Shown here: positions 16,290 through 25,440 of the stretch, one piece after another
Numbering within the stretch: the stretch's first letter is position 1
Layout: every line of letters begins with the position of its first letter
NCBI RefSeq assembly: GCF_014863405.1
Contig: NZ_JACZZA010000015.1
Coordinates: 1-64,000, forward strand
Direction: 5' to 3'
Origin: Dyella acidiphila
GTDB lineage: Bacteria; Pseudomonadota; Gammaproteobacteria; Xanthomonadales; Rhodanobacteraceae
Length of the DNA: 64,000 nt
The notes under the pieces: model-generated
Databases searched by the model: none
Told to the model about the DNA's origin: nothing
What the model saw: only the letters and a program-made list of their open reading frames with translations
Program-made: the position numbers and the translations under genes

Positions 16290-19200
16290 ATGTATGCGAA
16301 CAAGACGGGATGCCGCGACGCGAAGCGCGGCACTACGGGATCGGCTTGCCGTAAAAAAGAACTCGCACTGCAACTGGCGCTGGCCCTGCTGGGTTTGGCC
16401 TGCGCCGGCAGCGCGCTGGCGCAAAGCACGCAAACCGATACGGGGAGCGGGCAATCCGGCGACGGCAGTCAGCCGCAGGCCAAGAAAGCGGTGAATCTGC
16501 AGGCGGTGACCGTTACCGGTTCCAACATCCGCAGCGTGGATGTGGAAGATGCGCAGCCGGTGGTCACCATCAGTTCGCAGGACATCGAGAAGCAGGGCTT
16601 TGCCACGGTCGGCCAGTTGCTGCAGAACGTATCGTCGATGTCGCCGCCGGATTTGAGCCGTTCCGCACCGGGCGACCTGGGCCCGAACCAGGGCGGCAGC
16701 TTTATCGATCTGCGCGGTCTCGGCGCCATGCGCACGCTGGTGCTGGTCGATGGCCAGCGCATCGGTGCGGCGCATGGTGGCTACACCAATATCAATGTGA
16801 TTCCGACCTCGGTGGTCGACCACATCGATATCCTCGCCACCGGCGCCTCGGCGGTATACGGCTCGGACGCGATCGCCGGGGTGGTGAACATCATCACCAA
16901 GAAGAATTTCAACGGCGTGCAGCTGGATACCTATGACGGCGAATACATGCCGCATGGCGATGGGCGACAGACGCAGAACAGCTTCACCGCCGGCAAGAGC
17001 AACGATCGCGGCGGCATCATCTTCAGCGTGTCGTATCAGAACCAGAGCCCGGTATGGGCGTCCAACCGGCCGTTCTCCGCGTACCCGTATACGGCCGATC
17101 ATCCGTATTACGGCCTCAGTTCCTACGGCACGCAACCGCAGCTGCTCAATGCGCCCAGTTCGTTTGCGGGCGGCGGCCGGGTGGTGCTCAATCCAGGCGG
17201 CGATCCGATGAACCCGGCCGACTACCATCCCTTTACTTATCCGACGCTGGCGGCGAACGGCGACGTAATCAATCCGAACGACCAGAACTACAACAACAAT
17301 GCGGGGCGCCAGACCATGGTGCTCACTGCGGACAAGACCAAGAACCTGTACCTGGACGCGCACTACAAGATCACCGACAACATCACCTTCAAGTTCAACT
17401 ACGGCTACAACGCCGACTACGAATACGCCAAATCCGGCTCGCCGCTTTTCTATTCGGGCATGGGCGCCAACGACACCGCGTTCCCCTCGCTGCTGTCCAA
17501 ATACAGCTATTACAGTCCGCTCTACGGCGTGCAGGATCTGCAAGTGGCGCAGCGGATCGCACAGGAGAGCTACAGCAGCTTCAACGATCCGAAGAACTAC
17601 CGCTACAGCGCCGGCCTGGACGGGCTGTTCAACTTGGGCGATCACCAGTTCAACTGGGACGTCTACATGTACGACAGCAAGATCAGCGGCGTAAACGTAC
17701 GCACCGGCTATTTCAACCTGATCAATGTGGCCAATGCGCTGGGGCCGTCGTTCATGCAGCAGGGCACGGTGGTGTGCGGCACGCCGGGCCATGTGATCGC
17801 CGGCTGCGTGCCGATCAATCCGCTGGCGCCGCTGACCACGCAGATGCTTCGCTACATCTCGATCGACAGCGTGGAACATTACGGCAGCGAGGAGCGTGCC
17901 TGGAACGCCGACTTCGGCGGTGACCTGTTCGAACTGCCGGGCGGCGATTTCACCTTCTCCACTGGTGTCACCCATCGCGACGAATCCGGCTATGACGCGC
18001 CCGATCCGTTCGCCTACGCCGGCTATTCCACCGACGGCGGGGTAGGCCCCAACCATGGCGGCTACGATCTCAACGAAGCGTATGCGGAAATCAATGCGCC
18101 GCTGCTGAAAGACCTGCCCGGCGCGCAGGCATTAAGCCTGGACGTGGCCACCCGTTATTCGCACTACAGCAACTTCGGCAGCACCACCAACAGCTCGTTC
18201 AAGCTGACCTGGAAGCCGGTCAACGATGTGCTGGTACGCGCCAGTTACGGCACCGGCTTCCGCGCGCCTACGGTGAACGATCTGTACCAGGGTCGCTATC
18301 CGGCCGGTACATTCACCGATCCCTGCGATGCGCTGTACGGGGCTTCGGCCTACGGCAACAGTCCGCTGGTGGCGCAGCGCTGCCTGAGCGGCTACGGCGG
18401 CATCCAGGGCGTGCCGGCGAATTTCCGCCAGACCGACAACACCGGCCTGCCGATTACCGTGCCGAGCGGCGAGGGCGCGCAGCCCAGCACCAACTGGACC
18501 GGCGGCAATCCCAACCTGAAGCCGGAGACTTCGTATAACGGCGACGTCGGCATCGTCTACAGCCCGTCCTGGCTGCCGGGCTTCGATGCCACCATCGACT
18601 GGTGGACCTACAACATCCGCAACCTGATCACCGGCATCAGCAACGACCAGCTGCTGGCCGATTGCTACCAGTACAGCATCCAGACCGCGTGCAACCAGTT
18701 CAAGCGCGACCCCAGCACCGGGCAGATCTTCGACATGCTCAACCTGGAGACCAATGCGGGTTGGCTGAAGGAGCGCGGCTACGATTTCTCCTTCAACTAC
18801 CGCTTCCCGCAGACGCCCTACGGCAGCTTCAAGCTCGGCATGAACGGCACCTACATCGCCGCCTTCAATGAGCTGCCGACGATCGGCTCCAACATCATCT
18901 ACATGGCCGGCAATACGCAGAACTACTACACCTCCTGGCGTTTGCGCGACAACCTGACCTTGAGCTGGAGCAAGGGCAATTTCGGCGCCAGCTGGACGCT
19001 GCGCTACTTCTCGCCCTACAAGGTGAACTGTGCGTTCGATCCGTCCACCGGCATCACCGCCTTCCCCTGCACCTTGCCGAACTACTACGCGCCGGGCGTG
19101 GGCGTGATGCCGCAGACACAGATCGCCTCGATCACCTTCAACGACGCGCAGGTGTATTGGAATGCCCCCTGGCACGCGACCCTTTCGCTGGGCGTGAACG

Positions 19201-19325
19201 ATATCTTCAACCGCGTCAGCCCCAACGTGTATGGCGGCTACCAGAGCGGCGACACGCCGTTCGATTTCAATTCCTCGTACGATCTGGGGCGCTTCGTGTA
19301 CATGCGCTACCAGCAGCGGTTCTGA
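16290..19325 (+). CDS. TonB-dependent receptor (probable glycan importer)
   Basis: A 1011-residue outer-membrane receptor with a strong GGAGGAG site. A hydrophobic signal (LALQLALALLGLACAGSALA) precedes a TonB-box-like VTVTGSNIRSVDVED. The plug follows (VVTISSQDIEKQGFATVGQLL, SFIDLRGLGAMRTLVLVDGQ, ASAVYGSDAIAGVVNIITKK), then a long barrel ending in YMRYQQRF with the required terminal Phe. The NVSS/IDLRGLG type is common in Xanthomonadales carbohydrate utilisation loci. Placement between sugar kinases and two glycosidases supports oligosaccharide uptake. A 152-bp gap before it suggests its own promoter. Confidence 0.88.
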   Translation: MYANKTGCRDAKRGTTGSACRKKELALQLALALLGLACAGSALAQSTQTDTGSGQSGDGSQPQAKKAVNLQAVTVTGSNIRSVDVEDAQPVVTISSQDIEKQGFATVGQLLQNVSSMSPPDLSRSAPGDLGPNQGGSFIDLRGLGAMRTLVLVDGQRIGAAHGGYTNINVIPTSVVDHIDILATGASAVYGSDAIAGVVNIITKKNFNGVQLDTYDGEYMPHGDGRQTQNSFTAGKSNDRGGIIFSVSYQNQSPVWASNRPFSAYPYTADHPYYGLSSYGTQPQLLNAPSSFAGGGRVVLNPGGDPMNPADYHPFTYPTLAANGDVINPNDQNYNNNAGRQTMVLTADKTKNLYLDAHYKITDNITFKFNYGYNADYEYAKSGSPLFYSGMGANDTAFPSLLSKYSYYSPLYGVQDLQVAQRIAQESYSSFNDPKNYRYSAGLDGLFNLGDHQFNWDVYMYDSKISGVNVRTGYFNLINVANALGPSFMQQGTVVCGTPGHVIAGCVPINPLAPLTTQMLRYISIDSVEHYGSEERAWNADFGGDLFELPGGDFTFSTGVTHRDESGYDAPDPFAYAGYSTDGGVGPNHGGYDLNEAYAEINAPLLKDLPGAQALSLDVATRYSHYSNFGSTTNSSFKLTWKPVNDVLVRASYGTGFRAPTVNDLYQGRYPAGTFTDPCDALYGASAYGNSPLVAQRCLSGYGGIQGVPANFRQTDNTGLPITVPSGEGAQPSTNWTGGNPNLKPETSYNGDVGIVYSPSWLPGFDATIDWWTYNIRNLITGISNDQLLADCYQYSIQTACNQFKRDPSTGQIFDMLNLETNAGWLKERGYDFSFNYRFPQTPYGSFKLGMNGTYIAAFNELPTIGSNIIYMAGNTQNYYTSWRLRDNLTLSWSKGNFGASWTLRYFSPYKVNCAFDPSTGITAFPCTLPNYYAPGVGVMPQTQIASITFNDAQVYWNAPWHATLSLGVNDIFNRVSPNVYGGYQSGDTPFDFNSSYDLGRFVYMRYQQRF

Positions 19326-19395
19326 TGCCGACGGCGGCGAGGCTCAGCGGATGGGCCTCGCCGCGCCACCAAGCTTTCTGTGAGAGAGGTTCTGC

Positions 19396-21432
19396 GTGTT
19401 CCATCGATCCCTATTTCCCAAATCCGTGCGTAGCGTCCGCCTCAAGGCGATCAGCGCCGGTATTTTTTGCGCCTGCCTTGGCAGCGGCGCGTTGGCCGAC
19501 GATGCGGCGATCCTGCATCCAGGCGCGCCGCAGCTGGCCCATGCCGCCGGGCAGACCCGCTTCGGCAACGCCGCCATCGATGCCGCCTGGCAAGTTGCGG
19601 ACGGCAAGCTGGCCGGCTTCACCATCACCGATCGCGACAACGGCCAGGTGCTGCAGGTCGACGCGCCCTTTACGCTGATGCTGCCCAACAAGCAGGCGCT
19701 AAAGGGAAGCGATATGCGCTTGCTGTCCGCGCCCAAGGTGCAGGCGTTGCCGGTCGACGCAAAGGCTTCGAATCTCGCCGACCGCGTACCGGGCCAGGCA
19801 GTGACTGCCAGCTTCGGCGATGCCGACGGGCGTTTTCGCATCGACTGGCAGCTGCTGCAGCGCGAAGGCTCGGCCTATCTGCGCGAAGTGGTGACCATCA
19901 CCGCGCTGAAGCAGGACGAACCGCTGACCCGCGTGGACCTGCTGCCCTCCAGCATCGATCACGCCGAAGTGGACGGGGTGGTGAAGGGCTCGCCGGTGGT
20001 GGCGGGAAATATCTACCTGGGCCTGGAAAACCCGCTCTCCGACAGCGAGGTGCGCGGCCAGCACGTGCTGCTGTCGATGGCGCGCACGCTGCCGCTGCGC
20101 AAGGGCCAGCCGATCACCTATTCGGCGGTGGTGGGCGTCGCTCGCGCCGGACAGTTGCGGCGCGATTTCGCTGACTACGTCGAACGCGAGCGCGCGCATC
20201 CCTACCGGCCGTTCCTGCATTACAACTCCTGGTACGACATCGGCTATTTCACGCCCTATAACGAGAGCGAGGCGCTGGACCGGATCAATACCTTCGGCCA
20301 GGAGCTGAGCGTAAAGCGCGGGGTGAAGCTGGACTCCTTCCTGTTCGACGACGGCTGGGACGATCGCTCCGGCAGCTGGAATTTCAGCGCAGGTTTCCCG
20401 CACGGCTTTGTGCCGCTGCGCGATGCGGCGGCGAAATACGGCGCCGCGCCGGGCATGTGGCTGTCGCCCTGGGGCGGCTACGGTCCGCCCAAGGACGAGC
20501 GCGTAAAGAACGGCAAGGCGGCGGGCTACGAGATCATCGACGATGGCCTGGCTTTGTCGGGGCCGAAGTATTACCAGCGCTTCCACGATGTGGTGATGAA
20601 CCTGGTCGACAAGAACGGCATCAACCAGTTCAAGTTCGACGGCACCGGCAATGCCGACAGCGTGTTCCCGGGCAGCCGGTTCGACAGCGATTTTGCCGCA
20701 GCGATCGAGCTGATCAAGGACATCCGCGCCGACAAGCCCGACACCTACATCAACCTCACCACCGGCACCTGGGCCTCGCCGTTCTGGCTGCGCTACGCCG
20801 ATTCGATCTGGCGCGGCGGCGAGGACGACTGGCATGCCGGCGTGGGCACGGAGCGCGAGCAGTGGATTACGTATCGCGACCAGCAGACCTACGAGAACAT
20901 CGTGATCCAGGGGCCGCTGTTCCCGATCAATTCGCTGATGCTCCACGGCATCATCTACGCGCAGAAGAACAAGCGGCTGAATACCGATCCCGGGCATGAC
21001 TTCGCCAACGAAGTGCATTCCTACTTTGCCACCGGCACCCAGTTGCAGGAGATGTACATCACGCCCTCGCTGCTGAGCCAGCAGGATTGGGACACGCTGG
21101 CCGGCGCGGCCAAGTGGTCGCGCGCCAATGCCGAGGTGCTGCGCGATACGCATTGGATCGGCGGCGATCCCGGGCGTCTCGAGGTATATGGCTGGGCGGC
21201 GTGGTCGCCGAGCAAGGCCATCATCACCTTGCGCAATCCGGATGCGCATGCGCAGACGGCGGTGCTCGATCTGCAGCGGCAGCTGGAGCTGCCGGCCGAT
21301 GCGGCCGGTCATTTCACGGTGCGCGACGTATGGCATAGCGGTGGCGATGTGCCCGGCCAGCTCGATGCCGGCCGCGTGACCACCATCACGCTGGCGCCGT
21401 TCGAAGTATTGACCCTTGAACTGACGCCTTGA
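19396..21432 (+). CDS. GH36-like alpha-galactosidase / alpha-N-acetylgalactosaminidase
   Basis: A 678-residue exported glycoside hydrolase with an N-terminal hydrophobic signal ending near GALADD. A beta-sandwich N-terminal domain leads into a TIM barrel: LHYNSWYDIGYFTPY, DSFLFDDGWDDRSG, GMWLSPWGGYG and INQFKFDGTGNA. The KFD motif (D415) matches the clan GH-D nucleophile, and WRGGEDDW (D477/D478) the acid/base region. Relatives are sometimes misnamed enterotoxin. An exo-alpha-galactosidase or alpha-GalNAcase is proposed. The AgaS-type downstream pathway favours an amino-sugar product, by inference. It starts with GTG at 19396. Confidence 0.72.
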   Translation: MFHRSLFPKSVRSVRLKAISAGIFCACLGSGALADDAAILHPGAPQLAHAAGQTRFGNAAIDAAWQVADGKLAGFTITDRDNGQVLQVDAPFTLMLPNKQALKGSDMRLLSAPKVQALPVDAKASNLADRVPGQAVTASFGDADGRFRIDWQLLQREGSAYLREVVTITALKQDEPLTRVDLLPSSIDHAEVDGVVKGSPVVAGNIYLGLENPLSDSEVRGQHVLLSMARTLPLRKGQPITYSAVVGVARAGQLRRDFADYVERERAHPYRPFLHYNSWYDIGYFTPYNESEALDRINTFGQELSVKRGVKLDSFLFDDGWDDRSGSWNFSAGFPHGFVPLRDAAAKYGAAPGMWLSPWGGYGPPKDERVKNGKAAGYEIIDDGLALSGPKYYQRFHDVVMNLVDKNGINQFKFDGTGNADSVFPGSRFDSDFAAAIELIKDIRADKPDTYINLTTGTWASPFWLRYADSIWRGGEDDWHAGVGTEREQWITYRDQQTYENIVIQGPLFPINSLMLHGIIYAQKNKRLNTDPGHDFANEVHSYFATGTQLQEMYITPSLLSQQDWDTLAGAAKWSRANAEVLRDTHWIGGDPGRLEVYGWAAWSPSKAIITLRNPDAHAQTAVLDLQRQLELPADAAGHFTVRDVWHSGGDVPGQLDAGRVTTITLAPFEVLTLELTP

Positions 21433-21489
21433 GGTAGGCTCGGGCGCTCCCCGCGTTTGCCCGATCGCTGCATCGTGCCCGGTACTGCG

Positions 21490-21648
21490 CCCTCTCTCCA
21501 TCGGGGAGAGGGCGGGGGTGAGGGGCCACTCTTGCGAAGACCATGCATGCTTCGCAAGAGACCAACGGGCATGAGCATTGGTTCTTGCGATATCGATCAT
21601 GGCAAGCGCGGCCGCTCGCCCAACCCTCTCCCCGGAGGGGAGAGGGAG
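21490..21648. repeat. Two REP-like elements (family C)
   Basis: CCTCTCTCCATCGGGGAGAG with a following GGGTGAGGGG tail (21490-21526) and a second palindrome, CCCTCTCCCCGGAGGGGAGA (21623-21648), fill most of the 242-bp gap between the two glycosidase genes. They probably separate the two transcripts or protect their ends. Confidence 0.8.
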
Positions 21649-21674
21649 TAGCTCTGTGCAAAGGTAAAGGATCG

Positions 21675-23540
21675 ATGCAGCGACGCGACTTTCTTCGATT
21701 TGCAGCTCTTACGCCGCTGGCGGCTGCGATGCCCGCGGTACGTGCCGCCGTTGCGCCTGCAGCGAGCGAGCCGATTCCCGACGGCAAACACCACAGCTTC
21801 GCGCTGAGCCAGCAGCATTTTCTGCTGGACGGCGCACCGTTCCAGATCCGCAGCGGCGAAATGCATCCGGCGCGCATTCCCGAGGAATACTGGCTGCACC
21901 GCATCGGCATGGCCAAGGCGATGGGCCTGAATACCATTGCGGTCTACATCATGTGGAATGCGCTGGAGCAGGAGCCGGGCGTGTTCGACCTGAGCACCGG
22001 CCGCCGCGATTTCGCGCGCTTTATCCAGATGTGCCAGCAGCAAAACATGTGGGTGTATTTGCGCCCCGGTCCGTATGTTTGTGCGGAATGGGATCTGGGC
22101 GGCCTGCCGGCGTATCTGTTGCGCGATCCCAGCATCCGCGTGCGCAGCAAGGACGACGCGCGCTACATGGAAGCGGTAACCCGCTACATGGACGCGGTGG
22201 CGCCGCGCATCGCGCCGCTGATGGCCAGCCGCGGCGGCCCGATCCTGATGGTGCAGATCGAAAACGAATACGCCTCCTTCGGCAACGACCTGGAATATCT
22301 GTTGCGTCTGCGCAGCATGTGGCAGCAGCGCGGCATCGATGGACCGTTCTCCATTTCCGACGGACTGGGCCAGATCCAGAAAACCAAGACCTACGTGCCG
22401 GGTGCGGCCTTGGGCCTGGATGGCGACACCGACTTCGCCGCCGCCCAGCTGATTGCCGGCGAGGCGCCGGTGTGGGCGGGCGAGGCGTATCCGGGCTGGC
22501 TTACGCATTGGGGCGATCCGGATTTTCAGCGCGGCAACCTCACTGCTACCTTGCGCCAGCTGATGAGCGAAGGGCGCTCGTTCAATCTGTACGTGGTGCA
22601 CGGCGGCACCAATTTCGGTTTCAGCGCCGGCGCCAATGCGCATAACGACTACTCCGGCTTCGAGCCGGTGATCACCAGCTACGACTACGGCGCACCGATC
22701 AACGAACGCGGCGCGCCCACCAGCGATTTCCACGCTTTCCGCAAAATCATCGGCGCACATGTTGCGCATGCCTTGCCGGCCTTGCCGCCGCCGCCGGCCT
22801 CGGCGCATTTCGAGCAGGTTATCGCGCAGCCTCACGCCTGCATCTGGGACAACCTGCCGCCCGGACAGCACGTAGACAAGCCCGATCCCAACGAAATGCT
22901 GTTCGGGCAGAACCATGGCATGGTGGTGTACCGCAAGACGCTCACCACCGGCGGCATGCTGCATATCGAAGGCCTGCGCGACTACGGCACGGTATTCAGC
23001 CAGGGCAAGTACCTGGATTATCTGTCGCGCGTGAACAAGCCGGGCTTGCATGTCACCCAGCATGTGGACGTGCCGCCGCCAGCGAATGGCGCCGGCGCCA
23101 CCCTGGATATCCTGGTCGACAGCTTCGGTCATGTCGGCTACGGCCAGGCGATGTACGACTTCAAGGGCATCGTCGGCGCGGTCACGCTCAGCGGCGAGGA
23201 ACTGAAAGGCTGGCAGGCGCACAGCCTGCCACTGGACGAGAGCTATATCGCGGGCCTGCCGCCGATGGCGGATGCATCGTCGATCCGTCCCGGCATGTTC
23301 TTCAAGGCGGAGGTGATGCTGGAGCACACCGGCGATTGCTATCTCGATATGAGCGCGTGGGACAAAGGCTATGTGTGGGTGAACGGCCAGCTGCTGGGGC
23401 GCTATTGGCGCATCGGCCCGCAGCAGCGGCTGTTTTGTCCCGCACCGTGGCTGTGGCGCGGACGCAATGAAATCCTGGTGTTCGATATGCATCGCGTCAG
23501 CGCCACGCCGATTCGTTGCAGCGATCGATTGAGCGGCTGA
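21675..23540 (+). CDS. GH35 beta-galactosidase, Tat-exported
   Basis: A 621-residue enzyme beginning with a twin-arginine signal (MQRRDFLRFAALTPLAAAMP). GH35 landmarks follow: IRSGEMHPARIPEEYW, YIMWNALEQEPGVFDL, YLRPGPYVCAEWDLGGLPAYL, VQIENEYASFG with acid/base E198, VWAGEAYPGW with nucleophile E270, and VVHGGTNFGF. The C-terminal part has the beta-sandwich segments usual for the family. It hydrolyses terminal beta-galactosides in the periplasm or outside, and so complements the GH36-like enzyme of the same cluster. The ATG at 21675 is chosen because the longer frame reads through a REP repeat. Confidence 0.9.
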   Translation: MQRRDFLRFAALTPLAAAMPAVRAAVAPAASEPIPDGKHHSFALSQQHFLLDGAPFQIRSGEMHPARIPEEYWLHRIGMAKAMGLNTIAVYIMWNALEQEPGVFDLSTGRRDFARFIQMCQQQNMWVYLRPGPYVCAEWDLGGLPAYLLRDPSIRVRSKDDARYMEAVTRYMDAVAPRIAPLMASRGGPILMVQIENEYASFGNDLEYLLRLRSMWQQRGIDGPFSISDGLGQIQKTKTYVPGAALGLDGDTDFAAAQLIAGEAPVWAGEAYPGWLTHWGDPDFQRGNLTATLRQLMSEGRSFNLYVVHGGTNFGFSAGANAHNDYSGFEPVITSYDYGAPINERGAPTSDFHAFRKIIGAHVAHALPALPPPPASAHFEQVIAQPHACIWDNLPPGQHVDKPDPNEMLFGQNHGMVVYRKTLTTGGMLHIEGLRDYGTVFSQGKYLDYLSRVNKPGLHVTQHVDVPPPANGAGATLDILVDSFGHVGYGQAMYDFKGIVGAVTLSGEELKGWQAHSLPLDESYIAGLPPMADASSIRPGMFFKAEVMLEHTGDCYLDMSAWDKGYVWVNGQLLGRYWRIGPQQRLFCPAPWLWRGRNEILVFDMHRVSATPIRCSDRLSG

Positions 23541-23571
23541 AACGCTAGGCGAGCTGTCATCTCGCCTCACC

Positions 23572-23595
23572 GTCATCCCGGCAAGCCGGGATGAC
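23572..23595. terminator. Short palindrome between convergent genes
   Basis: GTCATCCCGGCAAGCCGGGA followed by TGAC is a perfect palindrome of the CCGG-type repeat family D. It lies between the convergent GH35 and monooxygenase genes and could end both transcripts, although no T-tract follows. Confidence 0.6.
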
Positions 23596-23600
23596 GCGAC

Positions 23601-25058
23601 TTACATCTCCGGTGCCCCAAACCAGGTATGTAGCGCCTGCTCAAGCGCCCGCTCCATCGCATCGCCCACCCACGCCACATGCCCATCGGGGCGCACCAGC
23701 ACCGCGCCGGGCGCTGGCACGCTGCCAAGTACCGGCAATTCCCACGCACCGGTGTAGCTCGCATCGACCATGCGCACGCGATGGCGCCACGGCGTGATGT
23801 CGATCCCGCCCGGTGCGCCGAAGTGGAGCAGCAATGGCTGCGCATCGTGCAGCAGCGAGAACACCCGCACGGTTCCCGCGGCGGTAAGCAGATCCAGATC
23901 GGGCATGCGGCGACCCAGCAGCGGATGTCCCTCGCCGAAGTCGTAATGCACATCCAGGCCGGACATCATGCCGACCAGCCGCTTGCGCGGTTCGTCCATG
24001 GCGAAGATGCCGCCCAGCAGATCGGCCAGCGCCTTGCTGCACGGATCCGGACGGCGCAGCGCCACCTGCGCCAGCGAGTTCTGCAGCACGCGCGCAGCGA
24101 CCGGATGGCGTTCGGCCTGATAGGTATCGAGCAGGCTTTCCGGCGATATCCGCTTGAGCACCTGCGCCAGTTTCCAGCCCAGATTCACCGCGTCCTGCAT
24201 GCCGAGATTGAGGCCCTGGCCGCCGAGCGGCGCGTGCACGTGCGCAGCGTCACCGGCCAGCAGCACGCGCTGCTGGCGGTAATGAGTGGCCTGGCGCGCC
24301 ATATCGTTGAAGCGCGACATCCGGCTGGGGCTGTGGATGCCGTAATCGGTGCCGTAGGTGGCGATCAGCGCGGCGCGAATATCCTGCAAGGTAGGCTGGC
24401 CCGATTCGAGTTGCCGCTCGGTCAACACGATCACCGCGCGATCGCCATCTTCCAGCTTGCCGATCGCATGCGTGCCGATGGCATCGTGGCGAAAACCCCA
24501 CACCGGCTCTTCGCGCAGTTCCGCCTCGACGATCAGCCAGCTGACCGTTGCATCGGCGCCGGCGAAATCGATGCCGGTCATCTTGCGGATCAGGCTGCGC
24601 CCGCCATCGCAGCCGACCAGATACTGCGCACGCAGCGACTGGCCATCGGCGAGTGTGATCTCCACCGCTTCATCGTATTGCGTGAAGCCGGTTACCTCGC
24701 GCTCGCGATAGATCGGCACACCCAGTTCGACCACCCATTCGGCCAGGATCCGCTCGACATGACGCTGCACCAGCCCCAGTACGTAGTTGTGCCGGGTGGG
24801 AAAGTCGCTGATGTCGAGCGGAATCTGGAAGTGCACCATGGGATAGGTGCGGCCCTGCGAGAGAAAGCGCTCGGCAATACCGCGCTGGTCGAGCACTTCG
24901 ATGCTGCGCGTATGCAGGCCGAGCGCGCGCGAGCCGATCAGTTCCTGGCTGCTGCGCCGCTCGATCAGGGCCACGTCGATACCCGCCAGCGCCAGCTCGC
25001 CCGCCAGCATCAGTCCGGTGGGGCCGGCACCGGCGATCGCCACGGCGTGCGCGCTCAT
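23601..25058 (-). CDS. FAD-dependent aromatic monooxygenase (PheA/TetX type)
   Basis: A 485-residue flavoprotein hydroxylase. VAIAGAGPTGLMLAGELALAG is the dinucleotide-binding GxGxxG, LVGCDGGRSLIRKMTG the DG motif, and RVLLAGDAAHVHAPLGGQG the GD motif. A C-terminal thioredoxin-like domain (residues about 400-485) is present. GLHTRSIEVLDQRGIAERFL resembles rifampicin monooxygenase and polyketide hydroxylases. These enzymes use NAD(P)H and O2 to hydroxylate phenols or polyketides. The substrate is unknown, and drug inactivation or aromatic catabolism are both possible. The start at 25058 is favoured, since it overlaps a small upstream frame (ATGA); 25064 is an alternative. Confidence 0.82.
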   Translation of the reverse strand: MSAHAVAIAGAGPTGLMLAGELALAGIDVALIERRSSQELIGSRALGLHTRSIEVLDQRGIAERFLSQGRTYPMVHFQIPLDISDFPTRHNYVLGLVQRHVERILAEWVVELGVPIYREREVTGFTQYDEAVEITLADGQSLRAQYLVGCDGGRSLIRKMTGIDFAGADATVSWLIVEAELREEPVWGFRHDAIGTHAIGKLEDGDRAVIVLTERQLESGQPTLQDIRAALIATYGTDYGIHSPSRMSRFNDMARQATHYRQQRVLLAGDAAHVHAPLGGQGLNLGMQDAVNLGWKLAQVLKRISPESLLDTYQAERHPVAARVLQNSLAQVALRRPDPCSKALADLLGGIFAMDEPRKRLVGMMSGLDVHYDFGEGHPLLGRRMPDLDLLTAAGTVRVFSLLHDAQPLLLHFGAPGGIDITPWRHRVRMVDASYTGAWELPVLGSVPAPGAVLVRPDGHVAWVGDAMERALEQALHTWFGAPEM

Positions 25059-25183
25059 CGCCATGCTCCGAACGGCCGTGCGTACAGCAATTCCTGGGCG
25101 CCGAATATGCACAACTGCAGTGCGAGCGCTGCCATGGGTTGAAAGATGTGGTGCGACACGTACGCCGATAACATCACACGCAT
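25055..25183 (-). CDS. Small hydrophobic peptide upstream of the monooxygenase
   Basis: A 42-codon frame with a GGGAG ribosome site 7 nt before its ATG, encoding a mostly apolar peptide (MAALALQLCIFGAQELLY in its second half). Its TGA overlaps the ATG of the monooxygenase in an ATGA, the arrangement of coupled genes. It may be a real small protein or a leader peptide. No family is recognised, and chance is not excluded. Confidence 0.35.
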   Translation of the reverse strand: MRVMLSAYVSHHIFQPMAALALQLCIFGAQELLYARPFGAWR

Positions 25184-25284
25184 TTCACGACTCCCGCTTC
25201 GCCGACTCCGGCATCGGCGGGCGATGCTGCGCCATGCACCCGGCCTTACGGCAAGCCCCATGGGGGGATATACTCTGAAGCGGG

Positions 25285-25309
25285 AAGGAGCTATTGAGCT
25301 CCTTTTTTT
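25285..25309 (+). terminator. Orphan intrinsic terminator
   Basis: AAGGAGCTATTGAGCTCCTT followed by TTTTT forms an 8-bp stem with a 4-nt loop and a run of seven T: a textbook Rho-independent terminator on the plus strand. No plus-strand gene ends here; the nearest one ends at 23540 and the region in between is transcribed the other way. It may close a small RNA. Confidence 0.7.
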
Positions 25310-25320
25310 GTGGGCTGGTG

Positions 25321-25413
25321 GTTCCGGACTGGATCCGAGGGTGAGCCAACCACGTTGGTCGCTAGGGCAGATATTTGTCGGGTTACCCCCGAATCAAATC
25401 CGGGGTAACCCAG
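25321..25413. repeat. REP-like palindrome pair (family A)
   Basis: Two half elements (25321-25350, degenerate, and 25379-25413, GGGTTACCCCCGAATCAAAT with a TAACCCA tail) lie downstream of the porin gene in an arrangement like that at 2026-2152. Confidence 0.7.
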
Positions 25414-25440
25414 CCTGCGCGTTAAGCGCTGGCCGCTTGC

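Noticed and set aside
16287-18056. Minus-strand open frame of 589 codons opposite the TonB receptor
   Set aside because: Its composition mirrors codon positions of the real gene; it has no start signal or motif.
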